64,000 bases of DNA, from positions 6,788,501 through 6,852,500 of the forward strand of contig NZ_CP022219.1 in NCBI RefSeq assembly GCF_004114915.1, given 5' to 3'. The number at the start of each line of letters is the position of its first letter. Position 1 is the first letter of the stretch. The position numbers and the translations under genes are program-made. The notes under the pieces were generated by a model that searched no databases, had not been told where the DNA came from, and saw nothing but the letters and a program-made list of their open reading frames with translations. This document shows positions 53,765 to 63,164 of this stretch, in pieces. The DNA is from Bradyrhizobium guangxiense. GTDB lineage: Bacteria; Pseudomonadota; Alphaproteobacteria; Rhizobiales; Xanthobacteraceae.

Positions 53765-54250
53765 ATGCCGACCGCCCATGCCTTCCGCCCGATGACCAGG
53801 GCCGACCTGCCGCTGATCCGGCGATGGCTGGGCGAGGCGCATGTGAGGCAATGGTGGGGTGATCCGGACGAGCAGTTTGCGCTCGTCAGCGGCGATCTCG
53901 ACGAGCCGGCCATGGACCAATTCATCGTGTTGGCCGGCCGGCAGCCCCTCGGCTATCTTCAGTGCTACCGCCTGACCGCCTGGAATACGGGCTTCGGGCC
54001 GCAACCGGAGGGTACGCGTGGGATCGACCAGTTCATCGGTGAAAGCGACATGATCGAACGCGGTCACGGTTCGGCGTTCATCCGCCAGTTCGTCGATGAG
54101 CAGTTTCGCAGCGGCCTGCCTCGCATGGTCACCGATCCCGATCCGCTCAACGCACGCGCCTTGCGCGCCTATGAGAAAGCCGGCTTCATCCGCGACCGCA
54201 TCGTTGAGACGCCGGACGGGCCGGCGCTGCTGATGGTGCGTGAACCATGA
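53765..54250 (+). CDS. GNAT acetyltransferase, AAC(6')-like
   Basis: A 161-residue GNAT protein. [16 protein letters not shown] start, [35 protein letters not shown] in the acetyl-CoA region, and [13 protein letters not shown] near the end, the layout of AAC(6')-type acetyltransferases. Antibiotic activity cannot be inferred; chromosomal members in this location between hslV and hslU are common in rhizobia. Its stop overlaps the DUF2585 start by 4 bases. Confidence 0.88.
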   Translation: MPTAHAFRPMTRADLPLIRRWLGEAHVRQWWGDPDEQFALVSGDLDEPAMDQFIVLAGRQPLGYLQCYRLTAWNTGFGPQPEGTRGIDQFIGESDMIERGHGSAFIRQFVDEQFRSGLPRMVTDPDPLNARALRAYEKAGFIRDRIVETPDGPALLMVREP

Positions 54251-54879
54251 CGCTGGTCCACGCGCGCGAGAGCAAGGTCGCGTTTCCGCCGCTCGCCTGG
54301 GTCGGCATCGCGCTGCTGCTGTTGGCGCTGCAGGCCGCGATCCTGTTCGCGATGGGCCGCGTGCCGATCTGCACCTGCGGCTATGTCAAGCTGTGGCACG
54401 GCGTGGTGAACAGCTCGGAGAATTCCCAACACATCGCCGACTGGTACAGCTTCTCGCACATCCTGCACGGCTTCCTGTTCTACGGCCTGACCTGGCTGCT
54501 GTTCGTGCCCCTGCCGTTCCTGCCTCTCCCTCTTCCAAGTTTATCTTGGCCGGCAAGATTGATCGTCGCGATGCTGATCGAAGGCGCCTGGGAGATCGTC
54601 GAGAACTCGCCGTTCATCATCGAGCGCTACCGCGCCGGCACGATCTCGCTGGATTATTTCGGCGACAGCATCGTCAATTCGGTTTCCGACAATCTGGCCA
54701 TGGTGCTCGGGTTCCTCGTCGCGCGCGTGCTGCCGGTGTCGGCGACGATCCTGATCGGCCTCGCCTTCGAGATCATGCTGGCGCTCCACATTCGCGACAA
54801 TCTGACGCTCAATATCCTGATGCTGATCCATCCGATCGAAGCCGTTAAACAATGGCAATCCGGCCCGCCCATCATCTGA
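54247..54879 (+). CDS. DUF2585 membrane protein
   Basis: A 210-residue membrane protein with four or more hydrophobic segments. [19 protein letters not shown] and [14 protein letters not shown], then [16 protein letters not shown] and [10 protein letters not shown], are typical of DUF2585, an alphaproteobacterial family with unknown function. It overlaps the GNAT gene by 4 bases and precedes hslU by 49 bases. Confidence 0.9.
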   Translation: MTLVHARESKVAFPPLAWVGIALLLLALQAAILFAMGRVPICTCGYVKLWHGVVNSSENSQHIADWYSFSHILHGFLFYGLTWLLFVPLPFLPLPLPSLSWPARLIVAMLIEGAWEIVENSPFIIERYRAGTISLDYFGDSIVNSVSDNLAMVLGFLVARVLPVSATILIGLAFEIMLALHIRDNLTLNILMLIHPIEAVKQWQSGPPII

Positions 54880-54928
54880 CCACAAAAGCGACTTGTCCTT
54901 GGCCGCCTCCCGCCCTAGCTAGACAGAC

Positions 54929-56233
54929 ATGACAGACTTCTCTCCCCGCGAAATCGTTTCCGAACTCGACCGCTTCATCGTCGGTCAAGCCGACGCCAAG
55001 CGCGCCGTCTCGATCGCGCTGCGCAACCGCTGGCGCCGCCAGCAGCTCGAAGGCTCCTTGCGCGAAGAGGTGCTGCCGAAGAACATTCTGATGATCGGCC
55101 CCACCGGCGTCGGTAAGACCGAGATCGCGCGGCGGCTCGCCAAGCTCGCGAATGCGCCGTTCCTGAAGGTGGAGGCAACGAAATTCACCGAGGTCGGCTA
55201 TGTCGGCCGCGACGTCGAGCAGATCGTACGCGATCTCGTCGAGGTCGCGATCGCCCAGGTGCGAGAGAGGAAGCGCAAGGACGTGCAGGCCCGCGCCCAG
55301 CTCGCCGCCGAGGAGCGCGTGCTCGATGCTCTCGTCGGCGCCAATGCCTCTTCGACGACGCGGGAATCCTTCCGCAAGAAGCTGCGCGCCGGCGAGCTCA
55401 ACGACAAGGAAATCGAGATCGAGACGCAATCGTCCGGCGGCGGCCTGCCGATGTTCGAGATCCCGGGCATGCCGGGCGCACAGATGGGCGCGATCTCGAT
55501 CGGCGACATCTTCGGCAAGCTCGGCGGCCGCAGCAAGACGCGACGGCTCACGGTCGAGGGCTCGCACGAGATCCTCGTCAACGAGGAATCCGACAAGCTG
55601 CTGGACACCGATCAGCTGACGCTCGAGGCGATCAGCGCGGTCGAGAACAACGGCATCGTGTTCCTCGACGAGATCGACAAGATCTGCGCGCGCGAAGGCC
55701 GCGCCGCCGGCGATGTCTCGCGCGAGGGCGTGCAGCGCGATCTGCTGCCGCTGATCGAGGGCACCACGGTTTCGACCAAGCACGGCGCGGTGAAGACCGA
55801 CCACATCCTGTTCATCGCCTCCGGCGCCTTCCACGTCGCCAAGCCGTCGGACCTGCTGCCGGAATTGCAGGGCCGCCTGCCGATCCGCGTCGAATTGCAG
55901 GCGCTGACCCGCGACGACATGCGCCGCATCCTGACCGAGCCCGAGGCCTCGCTGATCAAGCAATATGTCGCCCTGATGCGGACCGAGGGCGTGACGCTCG
56001 ACATCACCGATAGCGCCATCGACGCGCTCGCCGACGTCGCGGTCGCCGTCAATTCCACCGTCGAGAACATCGGCGCGCGGCGGCTGCAGACCGTGATGGA
56101 GCGGGTGCTGGACGAGATCTCCTTCACCGCCCCCGACCGCAGCGGCGAGACCGTCAAGGTCGACGCGGATTTCGTGCAGAAGCACGTCGGCGACCTCGCC
56201 AAGAACGCCGATCTGAGCCGGTTCATTTTGTAA
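54929..56233 (+). CDS. hslU: HslU ATPase subunit of the HslUV protease
   Basis: A 434-residue AAA+ unfoldase that feeds HslV. Walker [12 protein letters not shown] (about 55-65), [14 protein letters not shown], insertion domain (about 110-230), Walker [11 protein letters not shown], sensor text [12 protein letters not shown], and the C-terminal ending LSRFIL that docks into HslV. ATG at 54929. Gene order hslV-GNAT-DUF2585-hslU suggests one operon. Confidence 0.97.
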   Translation: MTDFSPREIVSELDRFIVGQADAKRAVSIALRNRWRRQQLEGSLREEVLPKNILMIGPTGVGKTEIARRLAKLANAPFLKVEATKFTEVGYVGRDVEQIVRDLVEVAIAQVRERKRKDVQARAQLAAEERVLDALVGANASSTTRESFRKKLRAGELNDKEIEIETQSSGGGLPMFEIPGMPGAQMGAISIGDIFGKLGGRSKTRRLTVEGSHEILVNEESDKLLDTDQLTLEAISAVENNGIVFLDEIDKICAREGRAAGDVSREGVQRDLLPLIEGTTVSTKHGAVKTDHILFIASGAFHVAKPSDLLPELQGRLPIRVELQALTRDDMRRILTEPEASLIKQYVALMRTEGVTLDITDSAIDALADVAVAVNSTVENIGARRLQTVMERVLDEISFTAPDRSGETVKVDADFVQKHVGDLAKNADLSRFIL

Positions 56234-56261
56234 TTTCGGGCGGTCACGCTATTGATGCGGC

Positions 56262-57386
56262 GTGACCGTGCGCATCCTGCAAAATCCCTGGCGTCTCCTG
56301 CTCGCGATCAACGCGGCGGTCATCGTTGGCGTGTTCGTTCACAAGATTCAGCTGCCGCCTTACGTCCCCTATATCCATCTCCTGGTCGACTACCATTTCG
56401 GCTTCATCAAGCGCGCGCTGATCGGGGCAATTGTCGCGCTGTTCACTGACAAGGTGTCGGTCTGGCTGGTGTTCGCACTCGGCGGCGCGACGTGGCTGGT
56501 GACGCTGGGTCTCTATGCGAGGCTGTTTCAGAAAACGTTCGGCTTCTCCGCCAAGACGCTGCCGCTGTTCGTGTTCATGGCGGGCTCGCCGTTCTTCCTG
56601 AAGAACTTCATGCACACGCTCGGCCATTTCGACATCTATGGCTGCTCGCTGGCGATCATCCTGCTGCTGATGCCGGCCGGCTCGTTGCTGTTCGTGGCAA
56701 CGGCCGCGCTGTTTGCGATCGTGCTGGTGCTGATCCACCACATTCATCTGCTGATGTACGTGCCGACGATCATCACCATCGTCGTGGTCAGGCACTATCT
56801 GGCCCATGGCTGCAATCGCACGAACATCGCCTTCGGCGTCATCGCGCTCGCGCTCGTCGCCGCACTGTTCTTCGCCGCGCAGTTCCTGGGAACGATGCCG
56901 ATCCCGCAAGCGGATTTCATCGCCTATCTGCAGACGCGAATGGCCGATCCGTCCCGTACCGACCTCTTGCAGTTCGCCTATATCTGGTCCCAGCCGCTGG
57001 CGAAGGAGGTCGCGGACACCTGGGGCCGCCTGCCGCACAACATCCTCGGCGTGCCGGTTTTCGCGCTGCTGATCTGGCTGCACACGCCACTGTGGCGCTA
57101 TCTTGCGAAGCTGATCGGCGCACTCGCATGCGAGGCGCACCGCCGCCTCGTGATCGCGGCGCTGATCGGCGTCAGCCTCGGCTATGTCGTGATGTTCGCG
57201 ATGGTGTTCGACTATTCGCGCTGGATCTCGAACTGGGCGGTCTGCATGTTCCTGATCCTGCATGCGGTGAAGATGCTGCCGGCCGCTCGGGAGACGGCGC
57301 TGATCCCGGCGGAGGATCGGAGCACCAATATCTTTGGCGTGATCCTGACGCTGATCCCGCGCGTCGGAATCATCCGGCCGTTTTAG
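56262..57386 (+). CDS. Multi-spanning membrane protein
   Basis: A 374-residue membrane protein with about eight hydrophobic segments, for example LLLAINAAVIVGVFVH, VSVWLVFALGGATWLVTLGL, MYVPTIITIVVV and GVIALALVAALFFAAQF. A conserved-looking HFGFIKRALIGAIV occurs after the first helix. The family is not recognised with confidence; it resembles poorly studied rhizobial membrane proteins. GTG start at 56262, 28 bases after hslU. Confidence 0.75.
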   Translation: MTVRILQNPWRLLLAINAAVIVGVFVHKIQLPPYVPYIHLLVDYHFGFIKRALIGAIVALFTDKVSVWLVFALGGATWLVTLGLYARLFQKTFGFSAKTLPLFVFMAGSPFFLKNFMHTLGHFDIYGCSLAIILLLMPAGSLLFVATAALFAIVLVLIHHIHLLMYVPTIITIVVVRHYLAHGCNRTNIAFGVIALALVAALFFAAQFLGTMPIPQADFIAYLQTRMADPSRTDLLQFAYIWSQPLAKEVADTWGRLPHNILGVPVFALLIWLHTPLWRYLAKLIGALACEAHRRLVIAALIGVSLGYVVMFAMVFDYSRWISNWAVCMFLILHAVKMLPAARETALIPAEDRSTNIFGVILTLIPRVGIIRPF

Positions 57387-57431
57387 GCGGTCCGCTCGCT
57401 CCCCCGCGCGCGGATTATTAGGGAGAGACCG

Positions 57432-58022
57432 CTAACCTCTCGCCCGCCTGATCCGCACATACAGCGCGCCTTCGCCGCCATGGCCGATGGCGGCTTCCTC
57501 AAAGCCGACGACGAAGGCGCGGAATTCCGGCAGGCTCAGCCATTCCGGCACCTGGCGCCGCAGCACCCCGCTTTCGCCGCCGCTGCGGCCCTTGCCGGTG
57601 ATGACGAGCACGAAGGTCAGGCCATCGTGATGGGCGCGGTGCAGGAATCCGGTCAAGGCGCGATGCGCGCGCATCTGGGTCATGCCGTGCAGATCGAGCC
57701 GCGCCTCGATCTCGCTGCGGCCGCGCGACAGCTTTGTGCGCTCGCGCTTGCCGAGCGGCGCGAGGGGCGGGATCTGGGGTTTCGCAGCCCCCCGCGCCGG
57801 CGCAGCGGTCATCGGCCTTGCCGGCGGTGAAGGCCGGGTCACGGGAGCCACGCGTGAAGGCCCGGCAGGCGGCGCCGGATGCGCCTTGGCCACGCGATGC
57901 TTCCGCAGCGGCTTCACCTGTTTGGCGACAGTATCCCATAGCTCGCGTTCCTCCTCGCTCAGCGCGCGGCGGCGCGGCGAGGGGCGAGGCTCCAGCACGG
58001 GCGGACGGGACGATCGCTTCAT
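57432..58022 (-). CDS. Smr-domain (MutS2 C-terminal type) protein
   Basis: A 196-residue protein. A basic, Pro/Ala-rich first half is followed by an Smr domain: ARLDLHGMTQMRAHRAL (the LDxHG motif near 109) and FVLVITGKGRSG, then LRRQVPEWLS. Smr domains have nicking or RNA-cleaving activity in some proteins. It overlaps the mltA stop by 4 bases and belongs to the same operon. Confidence 0.9.
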   Translation of the reverse strand: MKRSSRPPVLEPRPSPRRRALSEEERELWDTVAKQVKPLRKHRVAKAHPAPPAGPSRVAPVTRPSPPARPMTAAPARGAAKPQIPPLAPLGKRERTKLSRGRSEIEARLDLHGMTQMRAHRALTGFLHRAHHDGLTFVLVITGKGRSGGESGVLRRQVPEWLSLPEFRAFVVGFEEAAIGHGGEGALYVRIRRARG

Positions 58023-59560
58023 TGCTGCCGATGGGGCCGTTTCTTCACCGGCCGCTGCGGTTCAGGAGCGGGCTCGATCACGGGCCGCGGCGCCGGCAGC
58101 GGGACCGGACCGGCGATCGCAACCGTGTCGGTCTTGGTTTCCGCAGCACCGGCGGCAGCAGCCGGCTTCGCCGCCCCCTTTCCCGGATCGGTCTGCGGAA
58201 ACAGTTTTGCGATCTTCTCCGACGGGCGCGGATCAGGCACCGGTAGCCGCGCCGCCCGCATCGAGGGGTCGAGACCCTTCGGCACCAGCATCACGAAGCG
58301 CATGGGATGGCGCAGCCGGCCGGAGACGCGGCCAGCCTCCTGGCCTGCACCGAAAAACAGATCGGCGCGCGCGGGTCCGATGATGGCCGAGCCGGTGTCC
58401 TGCGCGATCATCAGCCGATGGAACGGCGTTTTCGAACGCTCCGACTCGATCGGCAGCTCGCCCTCGATGAAGAACGGCGTGCCGTAGACATGCAGCGTCT
58501 TGTCGACCGCGATCGAGCGGCCCGCCGTCAGCGGAATGCCCTGCGCGCCCACCGCCTCGTCCTTGTCGGAGAGGTTGACCTCGCGGAAGAAGATGTAGGC
58601 GCGGTTCTGGCGGCGCAGCTCCTTGGCACCATCGGGGTTCTGCGTCATCCATTCCCGGATCTTCTGCATCGACATCTCTTCCTTCGGAATGATGCCGCGC
58701 TCGATCAGGATGCGCCCGACGGCGGTGTAGGGATAGCCGTTATAGGCGTCGTAATTCAGCCGAACCGAGCTGCCGTCCTCGAATTTGATCCGCGCCGAGC
58801 CCTGGATCTGTGCGAACAAGAGATCGGTCGAATCCTTCAGCCAGGCGATCTCCAGCCCGCGGCCGGCGATCTTGCCGTCCTCGATCTCGCCGCGGTCATA
58901 ATAGGGCACCAGCTTGCGGCGGCCGATCTTGCGATAGACCGGCCCCTTGTTAGGCAAGCTCACCGAATCCTGCTTGTAGCCACGCACGAACAGATTCGAG
59001 GGACGGCGATAGACCGGAACATTGTAGATTTCGGTCTGCGTGCGCGATCCCTCCAGCACCGGCTCGTAATATCCGGTGACGAAGCCATCGGGCTCGCCGA
59101 GCCGCGAGATGCGCAGCGGCGAAAAATTCTCCTCGAAGAAGGTTTTTGCTTTGGCGTCGTCGCTCAACTCGAGCGTCTTGGCGGCCTTGCAAGGCTCACT
59201 CAGCGAGCCTGCCAGCGCCTTCGGTTCAGTCACACCGGTTTGGCCATTGATCGGCTTGCAGCTGGCGCGGAACGTCTTGTACGCCGCGAGATGATCGTCG
59301 TCGCTCCAGCCCTTCACGTCGGCCCAGACCAGCGGCAGATATTGCGCGCCGGGAATTTCGAGCGGCAGGGGGAGCTGCGGATAGGGCAAGGCCCGCGGCG
59401 GGGCGGCGGGCAATTGCGACGGATGATGATGGTGATGGCTGCGATAGTGGCGCCGCGATGCCTCGGCGCCGAGCGAAAACGACGACAGCACGACGGCGCC
59501 TGCGCAGAGCGCCGTCGCGCCGTTCTTGAGAAAGAGCTTAATTCGCGCTTCCGGTGCCAA
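58019..59560 (-). CDS. mltA: Membrane-bound lytic murein transglycosylase A
   Basis: A 513-residue MltA-family enzyme that cuts peptidoglycan to leave 1,6-anhydro ends. N-terminal signal segment (FLKNGATALCAGAVVLSSFSLG), His-rich patch, MltA domain (VTGYYEPVLEGSRTQT, about 185 onward) and a 3D-type C-terminus (DTGSAIIGPARADLFFG) with catalytic Asp. The C-terminal 90 residues are Pro/Ala-rich. A TTG at 59560, inside the end of the Tim44-like gene, is the likely start; the exact start is uncertain. Confidence 0.92.
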   Translation of the reverse strand: MAPEARIKLFLKNGATALCAGAVVLSSFSLGAEASRRHYRSHHHHHPSQLPAAPPRALPYPQLPLPLEIPGAQYLPLVWADVKGWSDDDHLAAYKTFRASCKPINGQTGVTEPKALAGSLSEPCKAAKTLELSDDAKAKTFFEENFSPLRISRLGEPDGFVTGYYEPVLEGSRTQTEIYNVPVYRRPSNLFVRGYKQDSVSLPNKGPVYRKIGRRKLVPYYDRGEIEDGKIAGRGLEIAWLKDSTDLLFAQIQGSARIKFEDGSSVRLNYDAYNGYPYTAVGRILIERGIIPKEEMSMQKIREWMTQNPDGAKELRRQNRAYIFFREVNLSDKDEAVGAQGIPLTAGRSIAVDKTLHVYGTPFFIEGELPIESERSKTPFHRLMIAQDTGSAIIGPARADLFFGAGQEAGRVSGRLRHPMRFVMLVPKGLDPSMRAARLPVPDPRPSEKIAKLFPQTDPGKGAAKPAAAAGAAETKTDTVAIAGPVPLPAPRPVIEPAPEPQRPVKKRPHRQQ

Positions 59561-60245
59561 CCAGCTTCCAGTTCGGATCGCGAGAGGTGACGTCGCGGGC
59601 GAAAGTCCAGATGTCGGTGATGTCGGCGACCGTGTCGGCACTCCCGTCGACGATGTTGCCGGCCTTGTCGCGGGTGGCCGAGATCATCTGCGAGACGAAA
59701 CGCACGGTAAGCTGGGCGGTGCGGTCGCGCAGCTCGGCGCCGACGAGCTCGGCCTTGTCGATCGAGACGAAGCGGGTCTCGGTCTTCTGCTCGTTCCTCT
59801 CGCGCTCCTTGATCGCGGCGTCGAAGCTGTCATAGACGTCCGACGACAACAGGTCGCGCAGCGCGCGGCGGTCGCCATTGGCAAAGGCCAGCACGATCAT
59901 CTCGTAGGCGCCGCGGGCGCCCGAGATGAAATGACGCGGGTCGAAGGTCGAATCCTTGTCGACAATGGTATCCAGGCCCTGCGCCAGTGCCGTGCCCGGC
60001 TCGGCCAGGCCCTTCCAGCGATCGGAAGGCGAGGCCGGCTCGGCCGTCGGCGCCTGGGGCGCCTGGTCGATGACCTTGCCCGGCATGGTCACGACGTTGT
60101 TGTCCTGGCCACTTCCCAGCGCATTGCGAGCGGCGGTGCGATCGAACGGTGGCCGCTCGTTGCCGGTCCGCTGCCCGAGCACGCTGCGCAGCCGCAGAAA
60201 GATGAAGACCGCCAGCGCCAGGAAGATGATGGTGTAGATATCCAC
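59538..60245 (-). CDS. Tim44/TimA-like lipid-associated protein
   Basis: A 235-residue protein of the Tim44-like family. An N-terminal membrane helix (IYTIIFLALAVFIFLRLRSVLG) is followed by a low-complexity linker and the Tim44-like domain (HFISGARGAYEMIVLAFANGD onward, ending FARDVTSRDPNWKLVG). Bacterial relatives (TimA) are thought to act at the inner membrane. The GTG at 60245 gives a short lead before the helix; the frame extends to 60308. Its end overlaps the mltA start. Confidence 0.9.
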   Translation of the reverse strand: MDIYTIIFLALAVFIFLRLRSVLGQRTGNERPPFDRTAARNALGSGQDNNVVTMPGKVIDQAPQAPTAEPASPSDRWKGLAEPGTALAQGLDTIVDKDSTFDPRHFISGARGAYEMIVLAFANGDRRALRDLLSSDVYDSFDAAIKERERNEQKTETRFVSIDKAELVGAELRDRTAQLTVRFVSQMISATRDKAGNIVDGSADTVADITDIWTFARDVTSRDPNWKLVGTGSAN

Positions 60246-60657
60246 GTCGTATTCGCTTTCTGGTCTTTGCTCTGGGTCTTGGCTTCGGGTCGTCGCCGGG
60301 AAAATCAATCCGGCCAGTAGACCGTTCCCTACGGAAACGGCAAGTCTACATCGCCCTTTTTAGGTCCACGTCAGGTCCGTGGGATGTAGGCACGAAATCT
60401 TGCCCGGCCAATGGCGCCTTTTGGCACAGTGTCAAGTGTAGCGCGTTTTATCCTTAAGGGGAAACCCGATCCTGCGCGGAAATCGCGCATCTTCAATCGT
60501 TTAAGGCGCTATTTAGCGGAAATGGCAGGATGAACGTCACAGTCGTTGGCGTAGGCCGAATTCCCGATCCGGGGCCGTTCGTCCTTGTGGAACGAGGCGA
60601 CCCTATGTTAGCCAACCGCCGCGAAATTCAGCCCAAATCGGGTAAGGAGACATCCCC
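60246..60657. other. Intergenic stretch
   Basis: About 410 bases between the divergent Tim44-like and secB genes, holding both promoters. I see no gene or clear repeat; AAGGAG at 60643-60648 is the secB ribosome site. Confidence 0.5.
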
Positions 60658-61146
60658 ATGACCAACGGTAACGGCACCCCTCCCGAGGCGGCCCAGGCTC
60701 CCCAGCTCAACGTGCTGGCGCAATATACCAAGGACCTCTCGTTCGAAAATCCCAACGCGCCGAGCTCGCTCCAGCAGCAGAGCCAGCCGCCACAGATCAA
60801 CATCCAGATCAATGTCAGCGCCAACAACCTCAGCGAACAGGAGTTCGAGGTGACGTTGTCGGTCGAAGGCAAGGCCGAGGCCGCTGGCAAAGTGATGTTC
60901 TCGTTCGAGCTCGCCTATGCCGGTGTGTTCCGCATCGCCAACGTGCCGAAGGAAAATCTGCATCCGCTGGTGATGATCGAGTGCCCGCGCCTCTTGTTCC
61001 CGTTCGCCCGCGAGATCATCGCGACCGCGGTGCGCGACGGCGGGTTCCCGCCGCTGATGCTGGATCCGGTCGACTTCGTCGGTCTCTATCGCCAGAACAT
61101 GGAGCGGCAAATGGCGGCTCAGTCCGGTCAGACCGGCCAGGCCTGA
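60658..61146 (+). CDS. secB: SecB export chaperone
   Basis: A 162-residue cytosolic chaperone that delivers unfolded precursors to SecA. Typical core: [63 protein letters not shown]. Alphaproteobacterial-type N-terminus. AAGGAG precedes the ATG at 60658. It converges on dnaQ with a 10-base gap. Confidence 0.97.
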   Translation: MTNGNGTPPEAAQAPQLNVLAQYTKDLSFENPNAPSSLQQQSQPPQINIQINVSANNLSEQEFEVTLSVEGKAEAAGKVMFSFELAYAGVFRIANVPKENLHPLVMIECPRLLFPFAREIIATAVRDGGFPPLMLDPVDFVGLYRQNMERQMAAQSGQTGQA

Positions 61147-61156
61147 CTTAGCGGCC

Positions 61157-61873
61157 TTAACCAGCCGGAGGGGCGACTGGAGCGGCGAGATACTCGTTCC
61201 AGATCGCCTTTTCGCCCATCGTTGCGATGAAGGCCCGATGGGCCTCCCGCTCGGCATCCGAAACCCGCGGCGCGAGCGGCACCAGGCGCTGCCGCCGCGG
61301 CGCATCGCCGGCGGAACTGACCCTGATCTCTTCGTTCTCCGAAGCCAGCAGCAGCTGCGACTGCCGTGCGCCCACCAGATCGACATAGACTTCCGCGAGC
61401 AATTCTGCGTCGAGCAGCGCGCCGTGCTTGGTGCGGTGCGAATTGTCGATCGAATAACGCGAGCAGAGATCATCGAGCCGGTTCGACACGCCGGGATGCT
61501 TGCGGCGCGCGAGCAGCAACGTGTCGACCAGCCGCTCGCGCGGGATCGCGGCGCGCTTGATGCGGTCGAGCTCGGCATTGATGAAGCTGATGTCGAACGA
61601 GGCGTTGTGGATCACCAGCGGCGCATCGCCGATGAACTCCAGAAACGCGTCGGCGACCTCATGGAACAGCGGCTTGGTCGACAGGAACTCGGCCGACAGC
61701 CCGTGCACGGCGAACGCTTCCGCCGGCATGTCCCGTTCGGGGTTGATATAGACGTGGTACGTCTGCCCGGTCGGCATGCGGTTGAGAATCTCGACGCAGC
61801 CGATTTCGACCAGGCGATCACCGCGGAGCGGATCGAGGCCTGTGGTTTCGGTGTCGAGAACGATTTCGCGCAT
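61157..61873 (-). CDS. dnaQ: DNA polymerase III epsilon subunit (proofreading exonuclease)
   Basis: A 238-residue DEDDh exonuclease. ExoI IVLDTETTGLD (D7, E9), ExoII HNASFDISF, ExoIII HGALLDAELLAEVY. It is the proofreading subunit of the replicative polymerase. ATG at 61873. The gene precedes no obvious partner; coaE follows on the same strand upstream at 61927. Confidence 0.96.
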   Translation of the reverse strand: MREIVLDTETTGLDPLRGDRLVEIGCVEILNRMPTGQTYHVYINPERDMPAEAFAVHGLSAEFLSTKPLFHEVADAFLEFIGDAPLVIHNASFDISFINAELDRIKRAAIPRERLVDTLLLARRKHPGVSNRLDDLCSRYSIDNSHRTKHGALLDAELLAEVYVDLVGARQSQLLLASENEEIRVSSAGDAPRRQRLVPLAPRVSDAEREAHRAFIATMGEKAIWNEYLAAPVAPPAG

Positions 61874-61926
61874 GTCTTGAAACTGGCGTCTTGAGATCAG
61901 CGTCGTGAGAGCTGTGAGGCGGCGAA

Positions 61927-62526
61927 TCAGGCTCGCCGCTGCGGCATCTTAACGACCTCGGCCAGGATGTGCTTGATTTGGGCGCGCACCGGCTCAAGTC
62001 CGTGTGACGTATCCACTACGAAATCGGCCCGCTTGCGCTTCTCGGCGTCGGGCGTCTGCTTGGCGATGATGGCATCGAGCTTGGCTTCGTCCATCGTCCC
62101 GCGCGCCAGCACCCGCTCGCGCTGGAGTTCCGGCGAGGTCGAGACCACGACCACGGCGTCGACCCGCGTCTCGCCACCGGTCTCGAACAGCAGCGGAATG
62201 TCCAGCACCACGACCGGCGCCTTGGCGGCCTCGGCCGCGGCGAAGAATTTTTGCCGGGACGCGCCGAGCATGGGATGAACGATCTGCTCGAGCTGCTTGA
62301 TGGCGGCGGGATCGTGCACGACGCGCGCAGACAGCTTTGGCCGGTCCACCTTGCCGTCCACGGTGGTGCCGGGAAAGGCCGCTTCGATCGCCGGCGCAGC
62401 TTCCCCCTCGTAGAGCTGATGCACGGCGGCATCCGCGTCGTAGACGGGCACGCCGGCCTCCGCGAACAGTTTCGCGGTGGTGGATTTTCCCATCCCGATC
62501 GAGCCGGTCAGTCCCAGGATCCGCAT
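61927..62526 (-). CDS. coaE: Dephospho-CoA kinase
   Basis: A 199-residue P-loop kinase for the last step of CoA synthesis. [16 protein letters not shown] (Walker A near 8-15), [38 protein letters not shown] at 62526 (MRILGLTGS); an upstream in-frame start at 62547 adds seven residues. It follows maf in the same direction with a 21-base gap. Confidence 0.96.
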   Translation of the reverse strand: MRILGLTGSIGMGKSTTAKLFAEAGVPVYDADAAVHQLYEGEAAPAIEAAFPGTTVDGKVDRPKLSARVVHDPAAIKQLEQIVHPMLGASRQKFFAAAEAAKAPVVVLDIPLLFETGGETRVDAVVVVSTSPELQRERVLARGTMDEAKLDAIIAKQTPDAEKRKRADFVVDTSHGLEPVRAQIKHILAEVVKMPQRRA

Positions 62527-62547
62527 CAGCGCGCAGCCATTTCTCAT

Positions 62548-63156
62548 CTACACCGCAACTAGCCGTTCACGGCGCAGGAACGCAAGCAGCGGCAGCAGCG
62601 GCAGGCCGAGAACAGTGAAATGATCGCCCTCGATCCGCTCGAACAGATGGATGCCCAACCCCTCGAGCTGATAGGCGCCGACGCTGGTCGTGACGGCGTC
62701 GCCGACAACATCCAGATAGGCTGAAAGCTCGCCCTCGGTCATCTCTCGCATGGTCATGCGGGCGATCGAGACGTCGTCGAAAATGATCTTGCCGTCATGC
62801 GCAACCGCCACTGCCGAATTCAGCTCGTGGCTGTTGCCGGCGAGGTCGCGCAATTGCGCCAAGGCCTGCGGACGGCCTGCGGGCTTGTTGAAGAGCCGGT
62901 CGCCAAGCGCCAGGGTCTGATCGGCGCCGATCACGTAGCTTGCGGGATGATTGACCGAGACCGCCTTGGCCTTTTCGCGCGCCAGCAGCGAAGCGATCTC
63001 GCGCGGGTTGGAAAGTTTCGAGGTGGCTTGAATACCGCGTTCGTCGATATCGGCTGTGATCGCCTTGAACTCCAGCCCGGCATTGGCCAGCAGCATCTTT
63101 CGCGCGCTGCTCTGCGAGGCCAGAATCAACGGAGATTTGCCGAGCCACAGACCCAT
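62548..63156 (-). CDS. maf: Maf-like nucleotide pyrophosphatase
   Basis: A 202-residue Maf/Ham1-fold protein. LILASQSSARKMLLANAG start, IGADQTLALGDRLFNKP and DVVGDAVTTSVGAYQLEG are the family signatures. Members hydrolyse non-canonical or methylated nucleotides and influence septum formation. ATG at 63156. It lies 8 bases after the PPSR gene and is probably co-transcribed with it and coaE. Confidence 0.94.
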   Translation of the reverse strand: MGLWLGKSPLILASQSSARKMLLANAGLEFKAITADIDERGIQATSKLSNPREIASLLAREKAKAVSVNHPASYVIGADQTLALGDRLFNKPAGRPQALAQLRDLAGNSHELNSAVAVAHDGKIIFDDVSIARMTMREMTEGELSAYLDVVGDAVTTSVGAYQLEGLGIHLFERIEGDHFTVLGLPLLPLLAFLRRERLVAV

Positions 63157-63164
63157 CGTGAAAA

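Noticed and set aside
54872..56185. 437-codon minus-strand ORF over hslU
   Set aside because: Antisense to a textbook HslU gene; low-complexity shadow composition.
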